A stretch of 34,976 nt of DNA from Phascolarctobacterium succinatutens CAG:287 (GTDB lineage Bacteria; Bacillota; Negativicutes; Acidaminococcales; Acidaminococcaceae): positions 1-34,976 of the forward strand of contig NZ_FR892816.1 of NCBI RefSeq assembly GCF_000434895.1. Direction: 5' to 3'. Below, in pieces: positions 22,208 to 30,907 of the stretch. The notes under the pieces were generated by a model, which was not told the DNA's origin, did no database searches, and worked only from the letters and a program-made list of their open reading frames with translations. Both the position numbers and the translations under genes were made by a program. Each line of letters opens with the position of its first letter. Within the stretch, counting starts at the first letter, position 1.

Positions 22208-22789
22208 ATGGGCGGTTTATTTGACCATAATTTAATCCCCCTGCTTTTTGTCCTCGTAATGCTGGCCAACGTATTTTTGGACCGTCGCAACCGCCGCCGC
22301 CGCAGACAGCAGGAGCTGCCGCAGGAAACGGCGGAGCCGACGCAGGCAGAGAAGCAAACGCAGGCTAAGCCTAAGGACCTTGCCGCCGAGTTTGAACGCC
22401 GTCTGAAAAAGACGACGGAAGAAGCACAGGCACGCAAGCGTCAAAGCAGCCAAGGCGTAGTGCATGACGGAACGCGTGTGCGCCGTGATGATGGCAGCAG
22501 AGTTCACCGTGACGGCGAAGCACTGCATGACCACACCGGCAGGATTCACCGCGAAAACGAAGACCTCGTGCATGACAGGGGCAAGGTTTATTACGACCCC
22601 CGCGGTGATTACAGCTATGATGAAGCGAAGATGAACGCTGCTGCGGCAGCGTTTAATGCGCGCTACGCGCAGGCGCAGCCTGCAGCGAAAAAGCGCGTCA
22701 AGCTGAAGCATGCGGCGCTGGTCAACGGCATTATCATGGCAGAGGTATTAGGAAAACCGCGCGCTCTTAACCCCTACGAGGAGCGCTGA
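22208..22789 (+). CDS. Membrane-anchored protein of unknown function, HDG-repeat region
   Basis: I do not recognise the family. The 193-residue product begins with a hydrophobic segment (about 7-20, LIPLLFVLVMLANVFL) followed by an arginine cluster (DRRNRRRRRQQ), so it is probably anchored with the rest in the cytoplasm. A charged alanine/glutamate-rich linker leads to a repeat region with recurring histidine-aspartate-glycine turns (VHDGTRVRRDDG, VHRDGEALHDHTG, IHRENEDLVHDRG), then YYDPRGDYSYDEAKMNAAAA. The C terminus is basic, with EVLGKPRALNPYEER. ATG 22208 has GAGGTG upstream; a GTG 9 bases earlier is less likely. The position after floA suggests a microdomain-associated role, but that is only context. 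Confidence 0.75.
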   Translation: MGGLFDHNLIPLLFVLVMLANVFLDRRNRRRRRQQELPQETAEPTQAEKQTQAKPKDLAAEFERRLKKTTEEAQARKRQSSQGVVHDGTRVRRDDGSRVHRDGEALHDHTGRIHRENEDLVHDRGKVYYDPRGDYSYDEAKMNAAAAAFNARYAQAQPAAKKRVKLKHAALVNGIIMAEVLGKPRALNPYEER

Positions 22790-22827
22790 TTTAAAGATTC
22801 TCGCAAACAGTAAGGAGATGTTGGAGA

Positions 22828-24303
22828 ATGTTGGAAAAGCTGGATTTGAGTAAAAAAGTGTCCAAGGAAGAATACAACAGGCAGATGGAAGTGCTGGGTG
22901 AACGCCTGGGAAAGGCGCAGCGCATGGCGCGCGACGCCAAAAGACCGATTATCATCGTGTTTGAGGGCTGGCGCGGTGCACGCCGCAGTGCGCTGATTAA
23001 CGAAATGATGCAGCAGATGGATGCCCGCGGTTTTAATGTTTATTCCAGCGTGCGTTTGCGCGGTGTAATGCAGGAGCAGCCGTTTTTCGGCGCCTTCTGG
23101 AAGCGTTTGCCGGCGTTGGGACATATTGTCGTTTATCACCGTAGCTGGTATTATCTGAAAAACGCCAACGAGCTGGCGGATAAAGAGGATAACACCAAGT
23201 ATCCTGCTGTTTCCTTTGAGCATATCAACAACTTTGAAAAAATGCTTACGGATGATAATTATCTCGTGCTCAAATTTTTCCTGCATCTGTCACCGGAGCA
23301 GCAAAAGAAAAATATCGCCAAGAATGCCAAAACACTGGGCAAGGCGTGGCGTGACCTGAATCCTGCTATTGATGAAAGCGAAGATTACGATAAATTTTTG
23401 CCGCATTACGAAAAAATGCTGGAGGCTACCGATACGGTAAACGCTCCCTGGCACCTGATTGCCGACGATGATCCGCGCAGCGCGCGTCTGGAGGTATTCG
23501 GCACGATTGCCGATGCTATCGAAAAGGCTGTGCAGATGCCTGTCGAGCCTGCTGCCGACAAGCGCACCGCAGCAACCTACGATGTGCTGAGCAAGATTGA
23601 TGCCAACAAGGAGCTTACCAAGGAAGAATATAAGGAAAAGCTGGATAAGTACCAGAAAAAGCTGACACAGCTGCAGATTGAAATGTTCAAGGCGCAGATT
23701 CCTGTTGTTATCGGCTTTGAGGGCTGGGACGCTGCCGGCAAGGGCGGCGCTATCCGCAGACTGACGGCGGCACTGGACCCGCTGGGTTTTCATGTGCACC
23801 CGATTGCGGCGCCGAACGTGGTTGAAAAGCAGTTCCATTATCAGTGGCGCTTCTGGACTAAATTGCCGCAGCCGGGCACTATAGCGATTTTTGACCGCAC
23901 CTGGTACGGACGTGTCATGGTAGAGCGCATCGAAGGCTTTGCCAAACCGCAGGAATGGCAGCGTGCCTACGATGAAATCAAGGATATGGAAGCGCAGTGG
24001 AGCGAGCATGGTATCGCTATTGCCAAGTTCTGGCTGCAGATTGACAAGGATGAGCAGCTGCGACGCTTCAATGACCGTCAGGCTGACCCCAACAAGCAGT
24101 GGAAGATTACGGACGAGGATTGGCGTAACCGTGATAAATGGGATGCCTACGAAGCGGCAGTCAACGAAATGCTGGTGCGCACCGACACCTCGTATGCACC
24201 GTGGACCGTGGTTGAGGGCAACAATAAATATTATGCCCGCTTAAAGGTTTTGAAAACAGTTATCGATTTGTTTGAACGTAAGCTGGCAGAAAAAAATCAG
24301 TAA
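22828..24303 (+). CDS. pap: Polyphosphate:AMP phosphotransferase (tandem PPK2 domains)
   Basis: PAP transfers phosphate from polyphosphate to AMP, giving ADP. The 491-residue protein is two fused PPK2 domains. The C-terminal one (about 265-491) has the intact Walker A GFEGWDAAGKGG (296-307) and the downstream IAIFDRTWYGRVMVER motif. The N-terminal one (about 15-230) has the degenerate version VFEGWRGARRSA (44-55), lacking the lysine, and VVYHRSWYY. This combination is typical of two-domain class II PPK2 enzymes, in which only the second half is catalytic. AAGGAG precedes ATG 22828. A terminator follows closely. Confidence 0.9.
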   Translation: MLEKLDLSKKVSKEEYNRQMEVLGERLGKAQRMARDAKRPIIIVFEGWRGARRSALINEMMQQMDARGFNVYSSVRLRGVMQEQPFFGAFWKRLPALGHIVVYHRSWYYLKNANELADKEDNTKYPAVSFEHINNFEKMLTDDNYLVLKFFLHLSPEQQKKNIAKNAKTLGKAWRDLNPAIDESEDYDKFLPHYEKMLEATDTVNAPWHLIADDDPRSARLEVFGTIADAIEKAVQMPVEPAADKRTAATYDVLSKIDANKELTKEEYKEKLDKYQKKLTQLQIEMFKAQIPVVIGFEGWDAAGKGGAIRRLTAALDPLGFHVHPIAAPNVVEKQFHYQWRFWTKLPQPGTIAIFDRTWYGRVMVERIEGFAKPQEWQRAYDEIKDMEAQWSEHGIAIAKFWLQIDKDEQLRRFNDRQADPNKQWKITDEDWRNRDKWDAYEAAVNEMLVRTDTSYAPWTVVEGNNKYYARLKVLKTVIDLFERKLAEKNQ

Positions 24304-24313
24304 AATACAAGAG

Positions 24314-24343
24314 ATATCAGCGTAATCTTGCGCTGATATTTTC
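24314..24343 (+). terminator. Terminator after pap
   Basis: ATATCAGCG (24314-24322) pairs with CGCTGATAT (24331-24339), followed by TTTTC. Confidence 0.75.
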
Positions 24344-24377
24344 TTAATAGATTATAGATACTCGGAGAGGAAATGCT

Positions 24378-26093
24378 TTGTCCTGGATAATCAAAAACTA
24401 TATTAAAGAAACAAGAGAAAATGAAACCGGCGCGCAGGTGTATCCGCCGGGCTTACGCCATCCGGTAGCGTTTATTTACCCCAACGTCTACCATCTGGGC
24501 ATGTCGAACCTGGGAATGCACATTTTGTATCAGATGATTAACGAGCGCGGCGACAGCGCCTGCGAACGCTTCTTTTTACCGGATAAACGCTTGCAGCAGG
24601 AGCATATCAAAAGCAAAACACCGCTGCTGAGCTTGGAAAACCAGCGTCCGCTGGCAGATTTTGACGTTATCTTCGTCATGCTGTCCTTTGAAATGGACTA
24701 TGATAATCTGCTGACGGTGCTGGATTTGGGCAATATCCGCCTGCGGGCGGCGGAGCGCAATCAGCGCGAGCCTTTGGTGATTATCGGCGGTCCCTGTGCT
24801 ACCTTTAATCCCGAGCCTTTGGCTGCTGTGGCTGACGCCTTTGTTATCGGCGAGGGCGAGGAAACAGTGCAGCACGTTCTTGATACTATCTACCGGGAGG
24901 AAAGCAAGCAAGAGCGCTTGGCGGCGCTGGCGCAGGTGCCGGGCGTTTATGTTCCCAGCCTGTACACGGCGCAGTACGATGACGAGGGCGAGTTTACCGC
25001 CCTGCTGCCGCAGGAAGGTGCGCCTGCGAAGGTTGCACGCCAGTGGGCGCGTGATATCGACGCATATCCGCACACCTCTGCTATCGTGACGAGCGGAACG
25101 GAATTTGAGGATATGTTTATCGTCGAGGTGGCGCGTGGCTGCGGCCGTCACTGCCGCTTCTGCATGGCAGGCTACTGCTTCCGCAAGCCGCGTCCGCGTA
25201 AGTTGGAAAATATTTTGGCAGATATCGCCAAGCGTCCCGAGCGCACGAAAAAGGTGGGCCTGATGGGCGCTGCCGTTTCCGACCATCCGCAGATGGCGGA
25301 GCTGACGGAATACTTAGTAGAGCATAAGATACCGTTTTCCGTGGCCAGCATGCGCGCCGATATGCTCACGGAGCAGATTGCGCATGCACTGGCGCAGAGC
25401 GGACAGCGCACGATGACCGTAGCGCCGGAGGCAGGCAGCGAGCGGATGCGCGCTGCGATTAACAAGGGCATTACGGAGGAGCACGTTTATAATTCTATCG
25501 AGCTGGCTGCTGCTGCCGGAATGCGCAACATCAAGCTGTATTATATGATCGGTCTGCCGGGAGAAGAGGACGAGGATATCGTTGAAACGGTGGAGATGAT
25601 TAAACGCGTGCGTGCCAAGATGGATGCTGTGGGCAACAAGGGCGAGCTGGTTATTTCGGTAAACGGCTTTGTGCCCAAGCCATTTACGCCGTACCAATGG
25701 GCGCCGCTTTGCAATGTGCGCACGCTGAAGAAGCGCTTTAAAATTTTGAGCGACGGTCTGAAGAAGGAAAAGCGCATCAAGCTGATAACCGAATCGCTGA
25801 AGGAAACCGTGGTGCAGTCCGTACTGGCGCGCGGCAGCAGACGTATCGGCGAAGCGTTGCTGAAGGCGCATGTGGAAGGCCGCAGCCTGAAGCAGGTGCT
25901 GAAGGAAGAAGGCCTGGATGCCGAGGAGCTGGCGGAGCGCGAGCTGCAGGTAGGCCAGCCGCTGCCCTGGCAGCATCTGGACATGGGCGTGACGCAGGAG
26001 TATCTTGCGGCCGAGCTGCAGCGCAGCGAAAGCGGCAAGTTTACGCCGATGTGCTTTGACGGCTGCCGTCGCTGCGGTGTCTGCCGGGAGTAA
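24378..26093 (+). CDS. B12-binding-type radical SAM protein (TIGR03960-like)
   Basis: The protein has 571 residues. It resembles the TIGR03960 family of radical SAM proteins with a cobalamin-binding-like N-terminal domain, whose reaction is not established. The N-terminal part has YPNVYHLGMSNLGMHILYQM and a loop at IIGGPCATFNPEPLA. The radical SAM cluster motif CGRHCRFC has C255, C259 and C262. GLPGEEDEDI and FVPKPFTPYQW follow, as in the family, and the last residues are cysteine-rich (CFDGCRRCGVC), perhaps a second cluster site. It starts with TTG 24378 after GGAGAGG. An ATG 5 bases earlier is out of frame. In many Firmicutes a DUF2344 partner and ribonuclease G follow, but here they are absent. 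Confidence 0.88.
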   Translation: MSWIIKNYIKETRENETGAQVYPPGLRHPVAFIYPNVYHLGMSNLGMHILYQMINERGDSACERFFLPDKRLQQEHIKSKTPLLSLENQRPLADFDVIFVMLSFEMDYDNLLTVLDLGNIRLRAAERNQREPLVIIGGPCATFNPEPLAAVADAFVIGEGEETVQHVLDTIYREESKQERLAALAQVPGVYVPSLYTAQYDDEGEFTALLPQEGAPAKVARQWARDIDAYPHTSAIVTSGTEFEDMFIVEVARGCGRHCRFCMAGYCFRKPRPRKLENILADIAKRPERTKKVGLMGAAVSDHPQMAELTEYLVEHKIPFSVASMRADMLTEQIAHALAQSGQRTMTVAPEAGSERMRAAINKGITEEHVYNSIELAAAAGMRNIKLYYMIGLPGEEDEDIVETVEMIKRVRAKMDAVGNKGELVISVNGFVPKPFTPYQWAPLCNVRTLKKRFKILSDGLKKEKRIKLITESLKETVVQSVLARGSRRIGEALLKAHVEGRSLKQVLKEEGLDAEELAERELQVGQPLPWQHLDMGVTQEYLAAELQRSESGKFTPMCFDGCRRCGVCRE

Positions 26094-26131
26094 GGCTTAG
26101 GCAGTGAAATAACTGCTGCCAATAAAAAATT

Positions 26132-26177
26132 AAGCATCCCTACACTTTTTGCAGGAAAAGTGTGGGGATGCTTTTGT
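26132..26177 (+). terminator. Terminator after the radical SAM gene
   Basis: An 18-bp stem (26132-26149 with 26156-26173, one G-U) encloses TGCAGG and is followed by a short T-run. It faces the rpsT terminator from the opposite strand. Confidence 0.88.
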
Positions 26178-26257
26178 TATTTTACGCTATAATGATGCGC
26201 TTCATACATCAATTATGATCTTGATTAGCTTGCCTGCAAAAATTTATCCCTGAAATG

Positions 26258-26285
26258 CAAAAAACCTGCTCTTTTCAGAGCAGGT
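26258..26285 (-). terminator. Terminator of rpsT
   Basis: On the minus strand ACCTGCTCT pairs with AGAGCAGGT (26277-26285 with 26264-26272) around a 4-base loop, followed by a T-run. Confidence 0.88.
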
Positions 26286-26298
26286 CAGCTTGTAAGAA

Positions 26299-26562
26299 TT
26301 AAGCCATAGCGTTGATTCTCTTTGCAAGTCTGGATTTTTTGCGAGCTGCAGCATTCTTATGGATAATGCCTTTGCGAGCTGCTTTATCGAGCAAACCGGA
26401 AGCAGTAGCCATAGTAGCTTGAGCGTCTTCTTTAGCGCCGGTTTTAGTCAGAGCTTCTACTTTGCGGGAAGCATTGCGGAGAGCTGCTTTAATCGGAGCG
26501 TTTTTAGCACGACGTTCTGCGTCGGTCTTTACACTGCGGATGGAAGATTTAATGTTCGGCAA
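26299..26562 (-). CDS. rpsT: 30S ribosomal protein S20
   Basis: S20 binds the 5' and 3' domains of 16S rRNA during early 30S assembly. The 87-residue product has the family opening MPNIKSSIRSVKTDAERRAK and the closing GIIHKNAAARKKSRLAKRIN; lysine, arginine and alanine dominate. The start codon is TTG at 26562, preceded by AGGAGGTGAAATTCG, and no in-frame ATG fits the N terminus. The E. coli rpsT gene also starts with UUG, and that codon takes part in S20 autoregulation. The gene is a single unit with its own promoter and terminator, divergent from merR. Confidence 0.95.
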   Translation of the reverse strand: MPNIKSSIRSVKTDAERRAKNAPIKAALRNASRKVEALTKTGAKEDAQATMATASGLLDKAARKGIIHKNAAARKKSRLAKRINAMA

Positions 26563-26597
26563 CGAATTTCACCTCCTGAATTTTCTTGTACTGCATT

Positions 26598-26626
26598 ATT
26601 CTACCACGAATGCGAGCATTATGCAA
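26598..26626 (-). promoter_or_regulatory. Promoter of rpsT
   Basis: On the minus strand, TTGCAT (26626-26621), a 17-bp spacer and TAGAAT (26603-26598). Confidence 0.7.
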
Positions 26627-26679
26627 GAGAAAATCACAAATATGCCTGACTGTTCCTGTAAAAAATATTTTGCGGACGC

Positions 26680-26710
26680 TTGACCTGGAGCTGACTCCAA
26701 ATGTTAAAAT
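26680..26710 (+). promoter_or_regulatory. MerR-type promoter/operator of the merR gene
   Basis: TTGACC (26680-26685) and TAAAAT (26705-26710) are separated by 19 bp, the overlong spacer typical of MerR-controlled promoters. The spacer contains the inverted repeat TGGAG-CTGA-CTCCA (26686-26699). It lies 45 bases before the merR start, so the regulator probably controls itself. Confidence 0.7.
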
Positions 26711-26754
26711 AAAAGCAGGAAGCAAGAAAGGTATCTTGGCAGGAGGTAATCAGA

Positions 26755-27129
26755 ATGAAAATAAACGAAGTAAGCAAAATTTATGACATTACTGCGGACA
26801 CGCTGCGTTATTATGAGCGCATCGGCTTGATTCCAACTGTGAACCGCAATGAAAGCGGTATTCGCGACTACACCGAAACAGACTGCAACTGGGTAAACTT
26901 TGCCAAATGCATGCGCGCGGCAGGTATTTCGGTAGAAAGCCTGATTGAATATGTGGCACTGTTTCAGCAGGGCGACAAAACAAGGGCGGCACGCAAGGAA
27001 ATTTTAATCGAGGAGCGTGCCAAACTGCTCGAGCGCATGGCGCAGATGCAGGAAACGCTCGATAAGTTGAATTATAAAATTGACAATTATTACAAGTGCG
27101 TTGAATTTGAGGATACTAAACTGAAATAA
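26755..27129 (+). CDS. MerR family transcriptional regulator
   Basis: The 124-residue protein has the MerR winged helix at the N terminus (MKINEVSKIYDITADTLRYY, then ERIGLIPTVNRNESGIRDYTETD), the hydrophobic region up to about 90, and a C-terminal dimerisation coiled coil ending NYYKCVEFEDTKLK. Only one cysteine lies in the C-terminal part (C115 region), with no metal-binding cysteine cluster, so a metal sensor of MerR/CueR type is unlikely. The size is closer to AdhR/YfmP-like regulators, which respond to reactive aldehydes or unknown signals. GGAGGTAATCAG precedes the ATG. It is monocistronic with a terminator after it; no target gene other than itself is evident nearby. Confidence 0.9.
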   Translation: MKINEVSKIYDITADTLRYYERIGLIPTVNRNESGIRDYTETDCNWVNFAKCMRAAGISVESLIEYVALFQQGDKTRAARKEILIEERAKLLERMAQMQETLDKLNYKIDNYYKCVEFEDTKLK

Positions 27130-27142
27130 AACGCAGTACGAG

Positions 27143-27172
27143 GAGAGACGGCACCGAGCTGTCTCTCTTTTT
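27143..27172 (+). terminator. Terminator of merR
   Basis: GAGAGACGGC (27143-27152) pairs with GCTGTCTCTC (27158-27167), loop ACCGA, followed by TTTTT. Confidence 0.88.
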
Positions 27173-27174
27173 AG

Positions 27175-27204
27175 TTTACAGGCTTTGCTGTATAATGGTA
27201 TAAT
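27175..27204 (+). promoter_or_regulatory. Promoter of lepA
   Basis: TTTACA (27175-27180), an 18-bp spacer and TATAAT (27199-27204). A second TATAAT at 27191-27196 is inside the spacer. The leader contains the palindrome GCCAATATTGGC. Confidence 0.65.
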
Positions 27205-27284
27205 AATTAGTACTAATAAAACAGGCTCAAGCCAATATTGGCCTGAAATAATACATTTTAATGAAGGAGCAGGAAGAGTAATTT

Positions 27285-29084
27285 ATGATTGAACAAAATC
27301 ACATTCGCAACTTTTCTATTATCGCCCATATAGATCATGGCAAGTCTACCCTGGCGGACAGATTGATTGAATATACAGGAACGCTGAGCAAGCGTGAGAT
27401 GGAGGAGCAGATTCTCGATTCTATGGATTTGGAGCGTGAACGCGGCATCACCATCAAGGCGCAGGCTGTGCGCAGCATTTACAAGGCGCGCAACGGCGAG
27501 GAGTATATGCTGAACTTTATCGACACCCCGGGCCACGTAGACTTTACCTACGAGGTTTCGCGTGCATTGGCAGCGTGCGAGGGTGCACTGCTGGTTATCG
27601 ACGCTACTCAGGGCATTGAAGCGCAGACATTGGCTAACGTGTATCTGGCGCTGGATAACGATCTGGAGATTATTCCGGTTATCAATAAGATTGATTTGCC
27701 GAGTGCGGACCCGGAGCATGTAAAAAGGGAAATCGAGGACGTTATCGGTATTGATGCTTCCGACGCAGTTTTGTGCAGTGCAAAAACAGGCATTGGCATC
27801 GAGGACGTGCTGGAAGCAATCGTAGCGCGCGTGCCGGCGCCGCAGGGCGATGCGGAAGCACCGCTGAAGGCATTGGTATTTGACTCCAAATTTGACGCTT
27901 ACAAGGGCGTAGTTTTATATATACGCATTATGCAGGGCCGTCTGCGCAAGGGCATGAAGATTCGCATGATGGCAACCGGTGCGGAATTTGATGTTACCGA
28001 GGTTGGTTACTTCAAACCCGGCATTGTCAATGTTGATGAGCTGGAGGAGGGCCAGGTAGGCTTCTTTGCTGCCAGCATCAAAAATGTTAAGGATGCACGC
28101 GTAGGCGATACCGTAACCGATGCCGATAATCCTGCCGAAAAAGCGTTGCCCGGTTACCGCAAGGCTACACCGATGGTATACTGCGGTTTGTATCCGGTAG
28201 AGAATTCCGATTACGATAACCTGCGTGATGCTTTGGAAAAGCTGCAGCTGAACGATGCTTCTCTGGTATTTGAGCCGGAGACATCTACTGCGCTGGGCTT
28301 TGGCTTCCGCTGCGGCTTTTTGGGCCTGCTGCATATGGACGTTATCAAGGAGCGCCTGGAGCGCGAATATAATCTGAGCCTGATTACTACCGCGCCTAAC
28401 GTTATTTATGAGGTGTTCCGCACCAACGGCGACGTTGAAATGGTAGATAACCCGTCCCTCTTCCCAGACCCGACCGTTATCGACCATGTTGAGGAGCCCT
28501 TCGTCAATGCTACCATTATTGTGCCTAAGGATTACGTTGGCGCTGTCATGGAGCTGAGTCAGGAAAAACGCGGTGAATACGATAACATGACCTATCTTGA
28601 TGATACCCGTGTAATGATTCACTACGCATTGCCGCTGAGTGAAATTATCTTTGACTATTTTGATCGTCTGAAATCCGCTACCCGCGGTTATGCTTCTTTG
28701 GACTACGAGCTGTCCGGCTACCGTTATTCCGATCTGGTGAAGGTACATATCCTGCTGAACGGCGAGCCTGTCGATGCGCTTTCGGCGATTGTTCATAAGG
28801 AATTTGCTACTGTTCGCGGCCGTCAGCTGGTTGAAAAGCTGCGCAGCCTGATTCCGCGTCAGATGTTTGAAATTCCGGTACAGGCAGCAATCGGCAACAA
28901 GGTTATTGCCCGCGAAAACGTCCGCGCTATGCGTAAGGACGTACTGGCGAAGTGCTACGGCGGCGATATCAGCCGTAAGCGTAAGCTGCTGGAAAAACAG
29001 AAGGAAGGTAAAAAGCGTATGAAGCAGGTTGGCAGTGTAGAGCTGCCGCAGGAGGCATTCATGGCGATTCTGAAAATGGACTAA
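27285..29084 (+). CDS. lepA: Elongation factor 4 (LepA)
   Basis: LepA is a ribosome-associated GTPase linked to translation under stress and 30S maturation. The 599-residue length matches the family. The G domain shows AHIDHGKSTLADRL (P-loop), RGITIK (switch I), DTPGHVDF (switch II) and NKIDLP. EF-G-like domains II, III and V follow, then the LepA-specific C-terminal domain with GGDISRKRKLLEKQKEGKKR. AGGAGCAGGAAGAG precedes the ATG. It is followed 48 bases later by cdaA and may share a transcript with it. Confidence 0.97.
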   Translation: MIEQNHIRNFSIIAHIDHGKSTLADRLIEYTGTLSKREMEEQILDSMDLERERGITIKAQAVRSIYKARNGEEYMLNFIDTPGHVDFTYEVSRALAACEGALLVIDATQGIEAQTLANVYLALDNDLEIIPVINKIDLPSADPEHVKREIEDVIGIDASDAVLCSAKTGIGIEDVLEAIVARVPAPQGDAEAPLKALVFDSKFDAYKGVVLYIRIMQGRLRKGMKIRMMATGAEFDVTEVGYFKPGIVNVDELEEGQVGFFAASIKNVKDARVGDTVTDADNPAEKALPGYRKATPMVYCGLYPVENSDYDNLRDALEKLQLNDASLVFEPETSTALGFGFRCGFLGLLHMDVIKERLEREYNLSLITTAPNVIYEVFRTNGDVEMVDNPSLFPDPTVIDHVEEPFVNATIIVPKDYVGAVMELSQEKRGEYDNMTYLDDTRVMIHYALPLSEIIFDYFDRLKSATRGYASLDYELSGYRYSDLVKVHILLNGEPVDALSAIVHKEFATVRGRQLVEKLRSLIPRQMFEIPVQAAIGNKVIARENVRAMRKDVLAKCYGGDISRKRKLLEKQKEGKKRMKQVGSVELPQEAFMAILKMD

Positions 29085-29132
29085 GGCTTAGCGCTTAGTC
29101 GATAGTGTCTGATAGATAGGAGCAATGCAATT

Positions 29133-29972
29133 ATGATGATACAACTGCAAGGCTTGCTTTCGACAATCACCTTTTTGGATATTATTGATATTGTCGTCGT
29201 TGCCTATTTTCTTTACCGTTTGTTCCTGATGCTGAAAAACACCCGTGCCGCAACACTGGGCAAGGGCCTCATGGTGCTGATAGGCTTCACGCTTATCTGC
29301 CGTTGGCTGAACCTGCATGTTATCAGCTGGCTGCTGGAAAAGAGCATGACGGTGATTATGGTTGCCCTGCCTGTTGTTTTTCAGCCAGAGCTGCGCCGTG
29401 CTTTGGAGCAGATTGGTCGCGGTAAGCTGTTTCATAAGGGCAGCGAGCTGGATGAGCAGGAGCTGGAGGAAATGCTGGATGCCGTTTCCCATGCCACTAA
29501 GGTTATGAGCAAAAACAAGGTAGGCGCGCTGATGGTTTTTGAGCGTGCTACCGGTTTGGCAGAGCGTATCGAAACCGGTGTGCCGATTGACGGTCTGGTG
29601 AGCTCGGGACTGCTGCAGAACATTTTTGTTAAGGATACACCGTTGCATGACGGCGCTGTTATTATCCGCGGCAACCGTGTTGTGGCTGCCTGCTGCCTGC
29701 TGCCGCTTACGGAAAACCGTAATCTGAGCCAGGAGCTGGGCACACGTCATCGCGCTGCTATCGGTATGTCCGAGCAGTCTGATGCGATGATTCTCGTTGT
29801 CAGTGAGGAAACCGGTACGATTTCTATTGCCCGCAATGGCGAGCTGATGCGTTACCTGACGGTGGATGATGTGAAGGAAATTTTGCGTATAGCTATTTTC
29901 CGTCCGCATACAGCAGTTAAGAATTCTTTGGTTGATAAAATCAAGAGCTTGTGGGGCGGTGAGAAAAAATGA
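29133..29972 (+). CDS. cdaA: Diadenylate cyclase CdaA
   Basis: CdaA makes c-di-AMP from two ATP. This second messenger controls potassium and osmolyte transport and cell-wall homeostasis in Firmicutes. The 279-residue membrane protein has three N-terminal membrane helices (within about 8-80), then the DAC domain with the catalytic DGA in PLHDGAVII (D173-G174-A175) and RHR at 205-207 (TRHRAAIGMSE). Start ATG 29133 or the adjacent ATG 29136, with TAGGAGC upstream. It overlaps cdaR by 4 bases, and glmM lies further down, the conserved cdaA-cdaR-glmM arrangement. Confidence 0.96.
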   Translation: MMIQLQGLLSTITFLDIIDIVVVAYFLYRLFLMLKNTRAATLGKGLMVLIGFTLICRWLNLHVISWLLEKSMTVIMVALPVVFQPELRRALEQIGRGKLFHKGSELDEQELEEMLDAVSHATKVMSKNKVGALMVFERATGLAERIETGVPIDGLVSSGLLQNIFVKDTPLHDGAVIIRGNRVVAACCLLPLTENRNLSQELGTRHRAAIGMSEQSDAMILVVSEETGTISIARNGELMRYLTVDDVKEILRIAIFRPHTAVKNSLVDKIKSLWGGEKK

Positions 29973-30901
29973 GATTTTTGCAAAGGCTGGCGCGTAAGGA
30001 AAATTTATTTGCAAGGATTATCTGCCTGCTCATGGCCTGTGGCCTGTGGGTATATGTAATGACCGACCAGAACCCGATAATCGAGCGCAATATCGAGGTG
30101 CGTCTGCAGCAAAGAAATCTGCCGCAGAATATGATGGTCTTTAATGCTCCCGATAAAATTCTGGTAAAGGTGCGCGGTTCGCGTGCCAAGCTGAGTTCAG
30201 ATAATCTGAGTGCTGAAATCAATGCTTCTATCAATTTGAAAAATATAACCGAAGGTCAGCAGAGTCTGCCGATTACGGTAACCTACTCCGGTGGCGAGAT
30301 TGTATCCGTAACGCCTAAAGAGGTTTCCATATATGTAGATACGGTAAGCGAGAAAAAGGTTCCCGTTACTACTCGTATCGTGGGCGCGATGAACAGTGAT
30401 ATGACCATCGGCAGCAGTATAATTACTCCGGCGGAGGTTACTCTGCGCGGTGCAACGCATCGTATTGATAAGGTAAACCGCGTTGTTGCTCCGATTGATA
30501 TCAGCAATCATACCGGCAGCTTCCAGACGGAAAGCGAGCTTGTTGCCGTGAGTGACGACGGTTACGATATTCCTAATATGAGAATTATCCCTGAGCGTGT
30601 AATGGTGCAGGCCAATATGGTAAGCCAGATGCATTCGCTTGATATTCCGGTTAAGCTGGTTATGAGCGGTGATTTGCCTGCCGGTATTGTTGTTACCAAA
30701 ACAGAGATTGTGCCGACAAGCGTTCGCGTTACCGCACCGCCTTCCGTGCTGAAGGAGCTGAAGGATGTCAAGACCAAGCCCGTGGATGTAAGCAAGCTTG
30801 ATGGCAGTACTGTTGTGGCGGCTGAGCTTGATCTGCCGGAAAAGGTTATTCCCGAAAGACGTACAGTGCAGATAAAAATATCGGTAGAAAGGCAGAATTA
30901 A
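29969..30901 (+). CDS. cdaR: CdaA regulator CdaR (YbbR-domain protein)
   Basis: CdaR is an extracytoplasmic protein that binds CdaA and tunes its activity. The 310-residue product has an N-terminal membrane anchor (about 11-32, FARIICLLMACGLWVYVM), followed by three to four YbbR repeats of beta-rich sequence, recognisable by recurring VTVTYSGGEIVSVTPKEVSI and RVTAPPSVLKELKDVKTKPV-type segments. It starts in an ATGA overlap with the cdaA stop, which implies coupled translation. The FAD protein begins 6 bases after its stop. Confidence 0.93.
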   Translation: MRFLQRLARKENLFARIICLLMACGLWVYVMTDQNPIIERNIEVRLQQRNLPQNMMVFNAPDKILVKVRGSRAKLSSDNLSAEINASINLKNITEGQQSLPITVTYSGGEIVSVTPKEVSIYVDTVSEKKVPVTTRIVGAMNSDMTIGSSIITPAEVTLRGATHRIDKVNRVVAPIDISNHTGSFQTESELVAVSDDGYDIPNMRIIPERVMVQANMVSQMHSLDIPVKLVMSGDLPAGIVVTKTEIVPTSVRVTAPPSVLKELKDVKTKPVDVSKLDGSTVVAAELDLPEKVIPERRTVQIKISVERQN

Positions 30902-30907
30902 TTTTAG

